Shown: one piece after another, positions 33,803 to 42,415 of the stretch
How positions within the stretch are numbered: position 1 is the first letter of the stretch
How the letters are laid out: each line of letters opens with the position of its first letter
Source of the DNA: Clostridia bacterium
Lineage (GTDB): Bacteria > Bacillota > Clostridia > Oscillospirales > CAG-382
Length of the DNA: 64,000 nt
Direction of reading: 5' to 3'
Assembly (NCBI GenBank): GCA_017521025.1
Contig: JAFXEB010000002.1
Coordinates: 1-64,000 of the forward strand
Notes under the pieces: generated by a model
Told to the model about the DNA's origin: nothing
Seen by the model: the letters and a program-made list of their open reading frames with translations, nothing else
Database searches by the model: none
Made by a program: the position numbers and the translations under genes

Positions 33803-33860
33803 AATATACCGCACCTTTCTTGTATAAATACACATAATCATTGCCTATATTATATAATAA

Positions 33861-33889
33861 AGTATAGCAAAAAGGCTTCTTTTTGTCAA
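33861..33889 (-). promoter_or_regulatory. Promoter of dockerin paralogue 2
   Basis: Minus strand: TTGACA (33889-33884), 17 bases, TATACT (33866-33861), giving a leader of about 50 bases. Confidence 0.8.
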
Positions 33890-33942
33890 TCTATCAATAA
33901 TATACAATATAATGCGCTGATGTTTATGCAACATAAACAAAA

Positions 33943-33980
33943 ACGGGGCGGCTCAAGTCGAAAAAGACGAGCCGCCCCGT
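33943..33980 (-). terminator. Terminator after the radical SAM gene
   Basis: A perfect 12-bp GC stem, ACGGGGCGGCTC / GAGCCGCCCCGT, with a further three inner pairs. On the minus strand TTTTTGTTT follows. It lies 6 bases after the radical SAM stop. Confidence 0.9.
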
Positions 33981-33985
33981 GTTCT

Positions 33986-34834
33986 CTATTTCCTCGGCAG
34001 CCTTGTGTGTGCAAAGCCGCAACGCAGACAAAGGGGCTCTGTCACCCTGCGGTTTTCAAAGGACGTCTTCAGGCAGACCGCTCTGTCAGAGCACAGTATC
34101 TCCTCAAGGGGAGCGTCATAGATGTTGCCAAGGGCTATCTGCCCCTCCGCATCAAGACAGCAGGGCACTACCGTGCCGTCACACAGTACCCCTACCTGAT
34201 TCCTCAGTCCGTAGCAGGCGATGCGCCCGCCCATATCGGGTGCGCTCATATCGGGCCACTCAAAGCTCTCGCCCCACTCAAGGTATAGCCTCTCCCTCAG
34301 CTTATAGCTCTTCTCTCTGCTTGCCGCTTCGGGAAGCACACCGAAACGATCCTCGGTCATACCGAGTATTCTTCCGTTAAGCTCCTCCTTGCCTCCAATA
34401 TTCCACAGCCGCAATACTGTTATTATCCCTGCGGCGGCACTGTCTGCGGCAAAATCAAAGCTGTTTTGCAGATATTCCTCCAAGGGGTAGGGCAGAGCGT
34501 TTGCCTCATAGGCGTGGAGGGATATGCTTATCTTGTGGAGCGAGCCTGCCCCAAGCAGTCCCTCACGCCTTTCGTAAAGCAGTGTACCGTTGGTGGTCAG
34601 TATCACCTTAAAGCCAAGCTCCCCAGCTATGTCCATAAACCGCCCCAGCAGTGGGTGCAGCAGGGGCTCACCCATCAGATGAAAATACAGATACTCGCAA
34701 AAGGGACGTAGCCTTGTGGCGGCAAGAGCGAACTCCTCCTCATTCATAAAGCGTGCCGCCCTTTTTGTGCCGTGGCAAAAGCTACAGCTTAAATTGCAGA
34801 CGTTGGTTATCTCAAGATATGCCTTGTTGCCCAT
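33986..34834 (-). CDS. Radical SAM protein with SPASM-type C-terminal cluster
   Basis: 282 residues from the ATG at 34834. The radical SAM motif is C-N-L-S-C-S-F-C (Cys13, 17, 20), followed by F-H-L-M-G-E-P-L-L-H-P and T-N-G-T-L. The C-terminal part has the cysteine set of an SPASM auxiliary cluster: C-Y-G, L-C-D-G-T-V-V-P-C-C-L-D, and C-L-R-C-G. Such enzymes modify peptides or proteins, or mature sulfatases, by radical chemistry at iron-sulfur clusters. No precursor peptide gene was found nearby. The start is 8 bases past the GH31 stop, so both are in one transcript. A TTG six codons earlier would overlap the GH31 gene. Confidence 0.88.
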   Translation of the reverse strand: MGNKAYLEITNVCNLSCSFCHGTKRAARFMNEEEFALAATRLRPFCEYLYFHLMGEPLLHPLLGRFMDIAGELGFKVILTTNGTLLYERREGLLGAGSLHKISISLHAYEANALPYPLEEYLQNSFDFAADSAAAGIITVLRLWNIGGKEELNGRILGMTEDRFGVLPEAASREKSYKLRERLYLEWGESFEWPDMSAPDMGGRIACYGLRNQVGVLCDGTVVPCCLDAEGQIALGNIYDAPLEEILCSDRAVCLKTSFENRRVTEPLCLRCGFAHTRLPRK

Positions 34835-34841
34835 ATGTCCC

Positions 34842-37322
34842 TCAGTCCTCAAACTCGTCCTTCGTCAACGTAAGCAGCTCCCTTATCGCCTTTACCGTAT
34901 GGTAGCTCTCGGGTGAGCTGTTGCCAAGCCTGAATATTTTTTCGTGCAGGTCAGGCTCCTCCTTGCAGGCGGTGTTATAGTAGTGGTTTTTCAGCTCAAA
35001 GGTGATGTTTGCCTTGACCAATAATGCGTATATGCGCTCGTAAACGTCGCTGTTGTCATGAACAAGTCTGTCACCGCTGATAATGACCTCTATGTCCTCG
35101 CTCACAGGCGCAGTCAGCTCTACCGTCAGTGTGTTTTGCCCGTGGTTGTAGTGGCTGCTTGCCTCAGCACTCTTGCCTCCTACCGTTACAGCCGCACCCA
35201 CGCATCTGTGAAAGCCTCTGAATGAAAGCGTGTATCGGCGCTCCTTGGGCAGCAGTGAGAGGTCACCCCTTGCTCCGCTCAGCACAAAACGTGCGCTGTC
35301 GCCCCACTCAAGGCGCATATCGGTAAGGGCAAAGGCGCCTTCTTTGTAGTCCTGACCCTCGCCTCCGTCCTCGTATAAGGTGAAGGCACCGTCGGCGCAA
35401 GGGAATACCAATATCTCAAGGTCCTTGCCGCAGGCAGGCACGTTGTCCCTCTCCCTGTGTATACAAAGGGGTACTATCGCCCCCGCCTTGGCTAATACGG
35501 GGTAGCTGTGTATGTCACGGAAAAGCTCCGTCCGTCTGCTTTGCTTGCTGTGATAGTGTAGTCCCGTCTCAAGGTCAAACAAATCGCCTGCAGGCAGCCA
35601 TGCCTCCGCCCTGCCAAGTCCGTCGGCGGCACCGTTTGGCTCGGTAATTGGGCATACCATAAGCTCACTGCCAAACATAAATTGATTTTTCACCTCGTAG
35701 GCGGCGGAGCACTTGGGATAGGAGTAATACATAGGCTCCACAAGAGGGGCAAGCTCCTTGTGACAGCGGTAATTCATAGTGTATATATATGGGAACAGCC
35801 TGTGGCGCAGTCTCAGCCATTTGCGTATGGCTTCGCCGGCTTCACCCCCGTAGTGCCACGCCTCCTTCAGCTGAAAACGGTTGCTGGTGCTGTGCAGGCG
35901 GTTGATAGGGGAGAATACCCCAAGCTGTATCCAACGGGTCATAAGACAGTCGTCACGGTAGCCGTGCATGTGACCGCCTATATCGTGGCTCCACCAACAG
36001 TAGCCGATATTGGATGCCGTGGCGGTAAAGTAAGGCTGAAACTCAAGGGCGTCCCAGGAGACCCTCGTATCCCCTGAAAAGCCTACGGGATAGCGGTGGC
36101 TGCCTGCCCCCGCAAAGCGGGAGAAGAACATAGGTCTTTTGCCGTTACGTGATATGTCAAGTATATGCAGGTGGTTCAGCATCCACAGTGGGTCAAGCCT
36201 CTCACGGGGGTCGGCAAGCACGCCGCCCACGTTGCGCTCGTGTATCCACCAATAGTCTGTGCCCTGTTGCCAGTCCATCCACCAAAAGTCCACACCGTCC
36301 TCCTCATAGGGGTGGTGCAGTATATCAAAATAGTCAGCCATAGCCTTGGGTGACAGCACGTTAAGGGGTATGCGCCTGCCGCTTTTGGGGTCGATGCCTG
36401 CGGCGACAGCCGCCCTTTCGTACATTGCCTCGTGCCGTCTCACACCTTGAGCAGGGTGCAGGTTAAGGGCGGTCTTTAGCCCCCTTGCCTTAAGCTCTGC
36501 AAGAAAAGCCTTGTAGTCGGGAAACAGCTCCTCGTTCCAGGTATAGCCCGTCCAGCCGCTTTCAAAGCCCTCCTCGGTCTCCCTCAGCTCCTCGGGGATG
36601 TTTACTATGTGCCAGTCCATATCTATAACGCCCACGGAAAAGGGAACGTCCTCCTCCTTGAAACGGTCCATGAGCGCAGTATATTCCTCTGCGGTATACT
36701 TGTGGTATCTGCTCCACCAGTTGCCAAGGGCGTAGGCAGGCAGTAGAGGCGGTGCGCCCGTTATGCGGAAATAGTCACTTACCGCCGCCCTGTAGTCATA
36801 GCCGTAGCCGAAAAAGTAAAGGTCAAGGCTGCCCTCACTGCGGGTCTCTATCCAGCCGTCCTCACCCAAAACCATAGTATCCGTATCGTCCAGCACGGAA
36901 AAACCAAAGCGTGAGCATACGCCTCTGCCAAGGGGCAGTGCTCCGTCGGTAACGTCAAGGGTGCGTGCCGTGCCGCCAAGGTCCTCAAAATCCTCACCGT
37001 AGTACCATGTGCTCCCCGGCTCGTTCACAAGCCGTACGCTGAGACTGTCACGGCTGAAGGGCTCGCCCTCCTTGTAGCGCAGTACAAGCTCTGCGGTGCA
37101 AAGAGTGAGAACGCCATCCTCCCTTTTCGCATCGTGGTCCACTGCGCCAAGGTCTCTGTAAAAAACGGACTGGCTCGCCCTGTCCTCGGCACTGCCGTCG
37201 CCGAAATGCTCAAGCCTTATAAGCCTTGGGGTGATAAGGGTAAAGCGGTAACCCTTGCCCTCTACGGTATTGCCCGGGTGGGCGTTGGGAGCTACCTTCC
37301 ATTTAAAGCGGTCGTATGCCAT
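34842..37322 (-). CDS. Glycoside hydrolase family 31 alpha-glucosidase-like enzyme
   Basis: The 826 residues cover the whole GH31 plan: an N-terminal beta-sandwich, a TIM barrel and C-terminal beta domains. The nucleophile is Asp350 in F-W-W-M-D-W, and the acid/base is Asp418 in S-G-D-T. The H-D-I-G-G-H substrate-pocket motif is also present. The last 80 residues form a helical extension that GH31 enzymes usually lack. There is no signal peptide, so it acts in the cytoplasm on imported oligosaccharides, probably alpha-linked. GGAGGAG precedes the ATG. Specificity (alpha-glucosidase, alpha-xylosidase or other) cannot be decided from sequence. Confidence 0.93.
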   Translation of the reverse strand: MAYDRFKWKVAPNAHPGNTVEGKGYRFTLITPRLIRLEHFGDGSAEDRASQSVFYRDLGAVDHDAKREDGVLTLCTAELVLRYKEGEPFSRDSLSVRLVNEPGSTWYYGEDFEDLGGTARTLDVTDGALPLGRGVCSRFGFSVLDDTDTMVLGEDGWIETRSEGSLDLYFFGYGYDYRAAVSDYFRITGAPPLLPAYALGNWWSRYHKYTAEEYTALMDRFKEEDVPFSVGVIDMDWHIVNIPEELRETEEGFESGWTGYTWNEELFPDYKAFLAELKARGLKTALNLHPAQGVRRHEAMYERAAVAAGIDPKSGRRIPLNVLSPKAMADYFDILHHPYEEDGVDFWWMDWQQGTDYWWIHERNVGGVLADPRERLDPLWMLNHLHILDISRNGKRPMFFSRFAGAGSHRYPVGFSGDTRVSWDALEFQPYFTATASNIGYCWWSHDIGGHMHGYRDDCLMTRWIQLGVFSPINRLHSTSNRFQLKEAWHYGGEAGEAIRKWLRLRHRLFPYIYTMNYRCHKELAPLVEPMYYSYPKCSAAYEVKNQFMFGSELMVCPITEPNGAADGLGRAEAWLPAGDLFDLETGLHYHSKQSRRTELFRDIHSYPVLAKAGAIVPLCIHRERDNVPACGKDLEILVFPCADGAFTLYEDGGEGQDYKEGAFALTDMRLEWGDSARFVLSGARGDLSLLPKERRYTLSFRGFHRCVGAAVTVGGKSAEASSHYNHGQNTLTVELTAPVSEDIEVIISGDRLVHDNSDVYERIYALLVKANITFELKNHYYNTACKEEPDLHEKIFRLGNSSPESYHTVKAIRELLTLTKDEFED

Positions 37323-37375
37323 ATCCGTCTCCTCCGTTTGCCTTGTTTTTACCTTCTGTATCCGACTGTAATACG

Positions 37376-37404
37376 ATTATAAAATATACCTCGGCATAAA
37401 TCAA
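37376..37404 (-). promoter_or_regulatory. Promoter of the GH31 gene
   Basis: Minus strand: TTGATT (37404-37399), 17 bases, TATAAT (37381-37376). It lies in the 305-base AT-rich gap between divergent GH31 and licC genes, which also holds the licC promoter; no coding frame is seen there. Confidence 0.75.
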
Positions 37405-37498
37405 GGGAAAAACGTTTTTTTGGCTGTCCGAAAAGCCCTTGGATTTTCGGTATATTCACTAAAAACTGCAAAAATATGCTAAAATGCTAAATTTGCTA

Positions 37499-37527
37499 TT
37501 GTAAAATAAATAAAATAGGTATATAAT
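37499..37527 (+). promoter_or_regulatory. Promoter of the licCAB operon
   Basis: TTGTAA (37499-37504), 17 bases, TATAAT (37522-37527), giving a leader of about 94 bases. The leader contains an AT-rich AAAATA...TATTTT repeat of unknown meaning. Confidence 0.75.
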
Positions 37528-37627
37528 GTAATTTATTAAATAACGAAAATATTTTTCCTGAGAGTATTTTTTTGTTGGTGCGCCATATATCTCGGGTGCG
37601 GTTTTATAAATGCAAAGGATGAGGCTT

Positions 37628-38497
37628 ATGTACAAGGTAGATAATGCGGTAATAATGGCGGCAGGCGCCTCTTCACGCTTTGCCCCTCTCTCCTACGAGC
37701 TGCCCAAGGCGCTTATCACCGTAAAGGGTGAGGTGCTTATCGAGCGGCAGATAGCTCAGCTCAAGGCGGCGGGGATAGAGGATATTTACGTGGTGGTTGG
37801 CTATAAGGGCGATATGTTCTCGTACCTTGAGGAAAAGCTTGGGGTGCATATCGTCGAAAACCCCGACTATCTCACAAGAAACAACAATGCCAGCATCTAT
37901 GCGGTGCGCCATATTCTGAAAAACACATATATCTGCTCAGCAGACAACTATTTTTCCGAAAACCCCTTTGAGTCTCAGGTGGACGGCAGCTACTACGCCG
38001 CCGTTTATGCCGAGGGCGACACCAAGGAGTGGTGTATGGATTGCGATGAGGACGGGGTGATAAGCAGTGTGCGCATCGGCGGCAGAGACGCCTGGTATAT
38101 GCTCGGTCACACCTTCTGGGATGAGGAGTTCAGCAAGGGCTTTCTCCGTATACTGGAGGCAGAGTATGACCGCCCCGAAACGGCGGACAAGCTGTGGGAG
38201 AGCATTTATATGGAGCATCTTGACAGCCTTAAGATGAAGATGCGCAGGTATGAGGACGGCGTTATTTTTGAGTTTGACACTCTGGATGAGCTTAGGGAGT
38301 TTGACGAGAGCTACCGTGAGGATACCCGTTCTGCCATTCTCAAGACTATAGCGGCAGAGCTTTCCTGTAAAGAGAGGGATATTACAGACCTTAAGGCATA
38401 CAGGGGTGACAGTAACGATGCGGCAGGCTTTACCTTTACCGCCTGCGGCAAGGGGTACCGTTACTCCTACAGCGACAGTAAGATAAAGGAGAACTGA
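37628..38497 (+). CDS. licC: CTP:phosphocholine cytidylyltransferase-like nucleotidyltransferase
   Basis: 289 residues from the ATG at 37628, chosen because AAGGATGAGG lies just upstream; two earlier ATGs lack such a site. The N-terminus V-I-M-A-A-G-A-S-S-R-F and the E-L-P-K-A-L motif mark a sugar-nucleotide-type transferase. With licA and licB next, LicC is the natural reading: it makes CDP-choline from phosphocholine and CTP in the cytoplasm. The last 60 residues are a small acidic extension (A-E-L-S-C-K-E-R-D-I-T), resembling a helical domain not found in short LicC forms. Three bases separate it from licA. Confidence 0.85.
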   Translation: MYKVDNAVIMAAGASSRFAPLSYELPKALITVKGEVLIERQIAQLKAAGIEDIYVVVGYKGDMFSYLEEKLGVHIVENPDYLTRNNNASIYAVRHILKNTYICSADNYFSENPFESQVDGSYYAAVYAEGDTKEWCMDCDEDGVISSVRIGGRDAWYMLGHTFWDEEFSKGFLRILEAEYDRPETADKLWESIYMEHLDSLKMKMRRYEDGVIFEFDTLDELREFDESYREDTRSAILKTIAAELSCKERDITDLKAYRGDSNDAAGFTFTACGKGYRYSYSDSKIKEN

Positions 38498-38500
38498 TTT

Positions 38501-39400
38501 ATGGCAAGAGAGATAATTAAGGAAGATATACCTAAGATAAAAGCGTTGCTTGAGAAGGCACTTGGCGTTTCGGACTATGAGAGCCTTGCCCGTATGGGTG
38601 GACTCACCAACCACACCTACAGGGTGAGCCTTGCCGACGGCAGTGAGTATGCTTTGCGCCTCCCCGGTGAGGGCACTGAGGAGATGATCGTCCGTGGTGA
38701 CGAGAAAAAGAGCACGGTGCTCGCCTGCGACCTTGGCATAGATGCTGAGCTTTTGTATTTCGGCGATGACGGCTCCAAGGTGACAGCCTACATAAAGAAC
38801 GCCGAGACCATGTCTGCCGACACCATAAAGGACCCTCTTCGCATAAAGCAGGTGGCAGAAATTTATAAAAAGCTTCATTCCTGCGGTGTCGACACGGGCG
38901 TGCCCTTCGAGGTCTTCGATATGGCGGCAGGCTATAAGAAGATAATAGAGGACAAGAGCGTGCCTATGTTTGAAGATTACGACGGTATCGAGGCGGCTGT
39001 TATGGAGATAAAGGCGGAGACAGATGCCGCAGTATCACCCAAAAAGGTTCCCTGCCACAACGACCCTCTCTGTGAGAACTGGGTGGTTGGCGATGGGCGT
39101 ATGTACCTTATAGATTGGGAGTACGCCGGTATGAACGACGGTATGTGGGATCTGGCTGACATTTCTATAGAGGCGTGCTTTGACGGGGAGTGTGACAGGG
39201 CGCTTCTCACCGCATATCTGGGCAAGGAGCCTGATAAGGACGAGATGAAGCATTTCCTTGCCAGCAAGATATACGTGGATTATCTCTGGACCCTTTGGGC
39301 AAAGGCGAGGGTTCCCTATGACGGTCAGCCTATGGAGGATTGGGCTGTGGAGCGTTATAACAGGCTTAAGGGCTTTATTGAAGAATACAGAAGCCTTTAG
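38501..39400 (+). CDS. licA: Choline kinase (LicA-type)
   Basis: The 299-residue aminoglycoside-phosphotransferase-like kinase has the catalytic loop C-H-N-D-P-L-C-E-N-W and the metal-binding motif L-I-D-W-E-Y-A-G-M-N-D-G-M-W-D-L-A-D. These are typical of choline/ethanolamine kinases. It phosphorylates choline to phosphocholine, the substrate of LicC. The context of licC before and licB after supports this strongly. The start lies 3 bases after the licC stop. Confidence 0.92.
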   Translation: MAREIIKEDIPKIKALLEKALGVSDYESLARMGGLTNHTYRVSLADGSEYALRLPGEGTEEMIVRGDEKKSTVLACDLGIDAELLYFGDDGSKVTAYIKNAETMSADTIKDPLRIKQVAEIYKKLHSCGVDTGVPFEVFDMAAGYKKIIEDKSVPMFEDYDGIEAAVMEIKAETDAAVSPKKVPCHNDPLCENWVVGDGRMYLIDWEYAGMNDGMWDLADISIEACFDGECDRALLTAYLGKEPDKDEMKHFLASKIYVDYLWTLWAKARVPYDGQPMEDWAVERYNRLKGFIEEYRSL

Positions 39401-39442
39401 ATAATTACCAAATAAAACTTTACCGAAAATGGAGGATCTACT

Positions 39443-40387
39443 ATGTTTTCAGGCGTATTAGCAGGCATAACCTGGGCGGTGGAAACCGTAGTTCTGGGCA
39501 TAGCTCTGGCTATGAGTCCCTTCTGCTCTACCGAGCAGGCTATCTTTCTTGCACCCTTTGTAAGCACCTTTTTGCACGATTTTTGCTCCGCACTGTGGGC
39601 AACCATATATAACGCCGTAAAGGGCAATACCAAAAACGTTTGGCGTGCTCTCAAGACCAAAAGCGGTAAATGGGTCGTTGCGGCGGCAGTCATCGGCGGT
39701 CCCGTGGGTATGACGGGCTATGTGCTTGCAGTTAACTATATGGGCGCATCCATAGGCGCTGTGGCAAGCGCTATTTTCCCCGCTATCGGCTCTATTCTCG
39801 CATACATCTTCCTTAAAGAGCGGATGAAGTGGTATCAGTGGATATTCCTTGTATTCACTTTGCTGGGTGTTTACGGCCTTAGCTATTCTCCCGACCTTAA
39901 TATCGAAAACTTCTGGCTCGGTCTTTTGGGTGCGGCTATGTGCGCCTTTGGCTGGGGCATCGAGGCTGTTGTCCTTGCAAAATGCCTTACCGACCCCGAG
40001 GTTACCGATGAGTACGCTCTGCAGATACGTCAGACCACCTCTGCCATCGTTTACGGCGCAATCATACTGCCCGTGCTCGGCGGCTGGGGCTTTACCGTTG
40101 ACCTGTTCACCGCAGGTACAGGCTGGCTCCTCCCCACCATCGCTATAGCGGGTCTCTTTGCTACCGTGTCCTATCTCTTCTATTACAAGGCAATAGCAAA
40201 GATAGGCGCATCCAAGGCTATGGCGCTCAACGTTACATACTGCGCTTGGGCTATCCTCTTTACGGTGCTCATTTTGGGCGACACCTCCGTGCTTACTCCC
40301 ACTACTATTATCTGTGCTATCGTGGTTCTGGTTTGCGGTATCTTTGCGGCGGCAGACTTTAAGGAGATACTCGGTAAAAAGAAATAG
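39443..40387 (+). CDS. licB: Choline permease of the DMT family (LicB-type)
   Basis: The 314 residues form ten membrane spans with two EamA repeats, seen in G-A-V-A-S-A-I-F-P-A-I-G-S-I-L-A-Y-I-F-L and the second half ending in G-I-F-A-A-A-D-F-K-E. LicB proteins take up choline. The gene has a good GGAGG site and follows licA by 42 bases. Together licCAB convert external choline to CDP-choline, to be placed on a cell-surface glycopolymer. Confidence 0.92.
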   Translation: MFSGVLAGITWAVETVVLGIALAMSPFCSTEQAIFLAPFVSTFLHDFCSALWATIYNAVKGNTKNVWRALKTKSGKWVVAAAVIGGPVGMTGYVLAVNYMGASIGAVASAIFPAIGSILAYIFLKERMKWYQWIFLVFTLLGVYGLSYSPDLNIENFWLGLLGAAMCAFGWGIEAVVLAKCLTDPEVTDEYALQIRQTTSAIVYGAIILPVLGGWGFTVDLFTAGTGWLLPTIAIAGLFATVSYLFYYKAIAKIGASKAMALNVTYCAWAILFTVLILGDTSVLTPTTIICAIVVLVCGIFAAADFKEILGKKK

Positions 40388-40422
40388 TCGCCTTGCTATT
40401 GCGTAAAGGCTGATATTGTGCT

Positions 40423-41163
40423 ATGATTGATAGGCGGCGTCCTTACATTAAGGTGCGCCGCCTTACGGATTTTAAAATAAAGGCTGAGAAACGGTATCCT
40501 TATATGATATTCTTTTTCATTATACTGTACGGTCTGCTGCTCGGTGCAGGCGACTTGCTTGCCCATCTGTCACCTATAGTCCCTCTGCTCACCGCCCTTG
40601 GGGTGCTGGTGTATTGCCGCCTTATGCTTGCGTGGGTAAAGCGCAGCGGTCAGGGTGCAGAGATAGGGCTCGTCCTACCTGATATAAAGGGTGCGGGAGA
40701 CTGCGCTTTGCTTTTGCCGTTGCTGCTCTTGCCCGTGCTTAACGTTTTCCTTTTCGGGCTTACGTTGCCCACCCTTTCCTCGGTGCTCCTTATGTTTGGC
40801 GTTTCCGTGGCAGAGGAGGTGTTTTTCCGTGGTTTTCTTCTCCGTTTTCTCGGCTCTCTTGGCAGATACGGTGCGCCCCTTATGGCATCGTTCTTTTTCG
40901 GACTTTTCCATTTCATAAACCTTGCGGGCGGTGCCGACCCCGTATATACCGTGCTGCAGGCGTTCTGTGCCTTCGGGACAGGGCTCGCCTTTTGCGGTGT
41001 CAGACGCAGGTTAAAGAGCCTTGTGCCCTCCATCGCCGCTCATTTTCTGATAAACCTTACAGGCGCCGCTTCTTCGGTATCTGCGGCGGTATCCGGTTCC
41101 TTGCTTATCTGCGGCGGCATTATGGCGGTCTACGGACTGTGGCTCTGCGGTGAAAAACAGTAA
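40423..41163 (+). CDS. CPBP-family intramembrane metalloprotease (CAAX/Abi type)
   Basis: A 246-residue membrane protein with the CPBP motif E-E-V-F-F-R (Glu131, Glu132, Arg136), a second motif F-G-L-F-H-F-I-N and a third A-A-H-F-L-I-N. These carry the catalytic glutamates and metal-binding histidines. Bacterial members cleave membrane proteins or give immunity to peptides; the role in this operon is unclear. There is no strong ribosome site before the ATG at 40423, and a later start (M-I-F-F-F-I) is possible. It lies 36 bases after licB. Confidence 0.88.
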   Translation: MIDRRRPYIKVRRLTDFKIKAEKRYPYMIFFFIILYGLLLGAGDLLAHLSPIVPLLTALGVLVYCRLMLAWVKRSGQGAEIGLVLPDIKGAGDCALLLPLLLLPVLNVFLFGLTLPTLSSVLLMFGVSVAEEVFFRGFLLRFLGSLGRYGAPLMASFFFGLFHFINLAGGADPVYTVLQAFCAFGTGLAFCGVRRRLKSLVPSIAAHFLINLTGAASSVSAAVSGSLLICGGIMAVYGLWLCGEKQ

Positions 41164-41178
41164 AACAGGAGTGTTTTT

Positions 41179-42414
41179 ATGAAGCTTTATATCGACCCCG
41201 GTACGGGGAGTATGCTCTTTACCATTCTCATAGGCGTTCTCGGCGCCGCCTTCTATTCTCTGCGTATGCTTTTCGTCAAGCTAAAGTTCAAGATAAGCGG
41301 CGGTAAGGCAAAGGCTATGGATACCACCATCCCCTTCGCCGTGTTCTCGGATGACAAGCGTTATTTCAAGATCTTTGAGCCCGTACTGCGTGAGCTTGGT
41401 CGCAGGGGTAAGGAGGTCGTGTATATGACCGCCTCCGAGGATGACCCCGCCTTCCGCTGTGATATCCCCGGCGTGAGGGCAGAGTTCATAGGTAAGGGCA
41501 ACAAGGCGTTTTCAAAGCTGAATTTCCTTAACGCTACCGTGCTGCTCTCCACCACCCCCGGTCTTGACGTTTATCAGTGGAAACGCTCCAAGGGCGTTAA
41601 GTATTACGTTCACATACCCCACGCCGCCAGCGAGATAGTGCTTTACAGGATGTTCGGCATCGACTATTACGATGCGGTGCTCCTCTCCGGCGATTATCAG
41701 GAGAAGGATATCAGAGACCTTGAGGTGATGCGCAAGCTTCCTGAAAAGGAGCTTTACAAGATAGGCATCCCCTATATGGATGAGATGGCGGCAAGGCTTG
41801 AGCGTGAGGGCACAGGGGCAGCGCACCCTCTTACCGTGCTTCTTGCTCCCTCCTGGGGCAGCAGTGCCATATTCAGCGTTTACGGCGGCAGGATACTTGA
41901 TGTACTGCTAAAAACGGGCTACCACGTTATAGTCCGCCCCCATCCTCAGTCCTTCGCTTCCGAGACCGAGCTTATTGAGGGGCTTATGAAAAAATATCCC
42001 CCCTCCGAAAAGCTTGAGTGGAACAGAGATACCGATAATTTTGACGTGCTTCGCCGCTCAGACATACTTATATCCGACTTTTCGGGCGTTATCTTTGATT
42101 TTGCCCTGATATATGACAAGCCTATAATCTATACCGACCCCCGTTTTGACCTCGGTCCTTACGATGCGTGGTGGCTTGACAGACCCCTTTGGACTGCCTC
42201 CGCCCTGCCCAGATTGGGTATGCAGCTTACGGAGGAGAATATGGAGGGACTCGGCGAGCTTGTTGACCGCTGTCTCAGCGACCCACGCTACAGCGAGGGC
42301 AGGCGTCAGGTTAAGGATGAAACATGGGCATACTTCGGCGAGGGAGCCGCAAGAGCGGCTGATTACCTCATAAATAAGTATGACGAGCTTCAAAAGGTGA
42401 AAGAGGAAAAGTGA
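41179..42414 (+). CDS. CDP-glycerol glycerophosphotransferase-family protein
   Basis: 411 residues. An N-terminal hydrophobic anchor is followed by a TagB/TagF-like GT-B fold. Conserved elements are H-I-P-H-A-A-S-E, A-P-S-W-G-S-S, R-P-H-P-Q-S and the C-terminal S-D-F-S-G-V-I-F-D-F-A. These match CDP-glycerol:polyglycerophosphate transferases, which build teichoic acid chains at the inner membrane face. Beside lic genes it may transfer a phosphodiester unit, possibly glycerol phosphate or phosphocholine, onto the polymer. It lies 16 bases after the CPBP gene and 2 bases before the next gene. Confidence 0.88.
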   Translation: MKLYIDPGTGSMLFTILIGVLGAAFYSLRMLFVKLKFKISGGKAKAMDTTIPFAVFSDDKRYFKIFEPVLRELGRRGKEVVYMTASEDDPAFRCDIPGVRAEFIGKGNKAFSKLNFLNATVLLSTTPGLDVYQWKRSKGVKYYVHIPHAASEIVLYRMFGIDYYDAVLLSGDYQEKDIRDLEVMRKLPEKELYKIGIPYMDEMAARLEREGTGAAHPLTVLLAPSWGSSAIFSVYGGRILDVLLKTGYHVIVRPHPQSFASETELIEGLMKKYPPSEKLEWNRDTDNFDVLRRSDILISDFSGVIFDFALIYDKPIIYTDPRFDLGPYDAWWLDRPLWTASALPRLGMQLTEENMEGLGELVDRCLSDPRYSEGRRQVKDETWAYFGEGAARAADYLINKYDELQKVKEEK

Positions 42415-42415
42415 T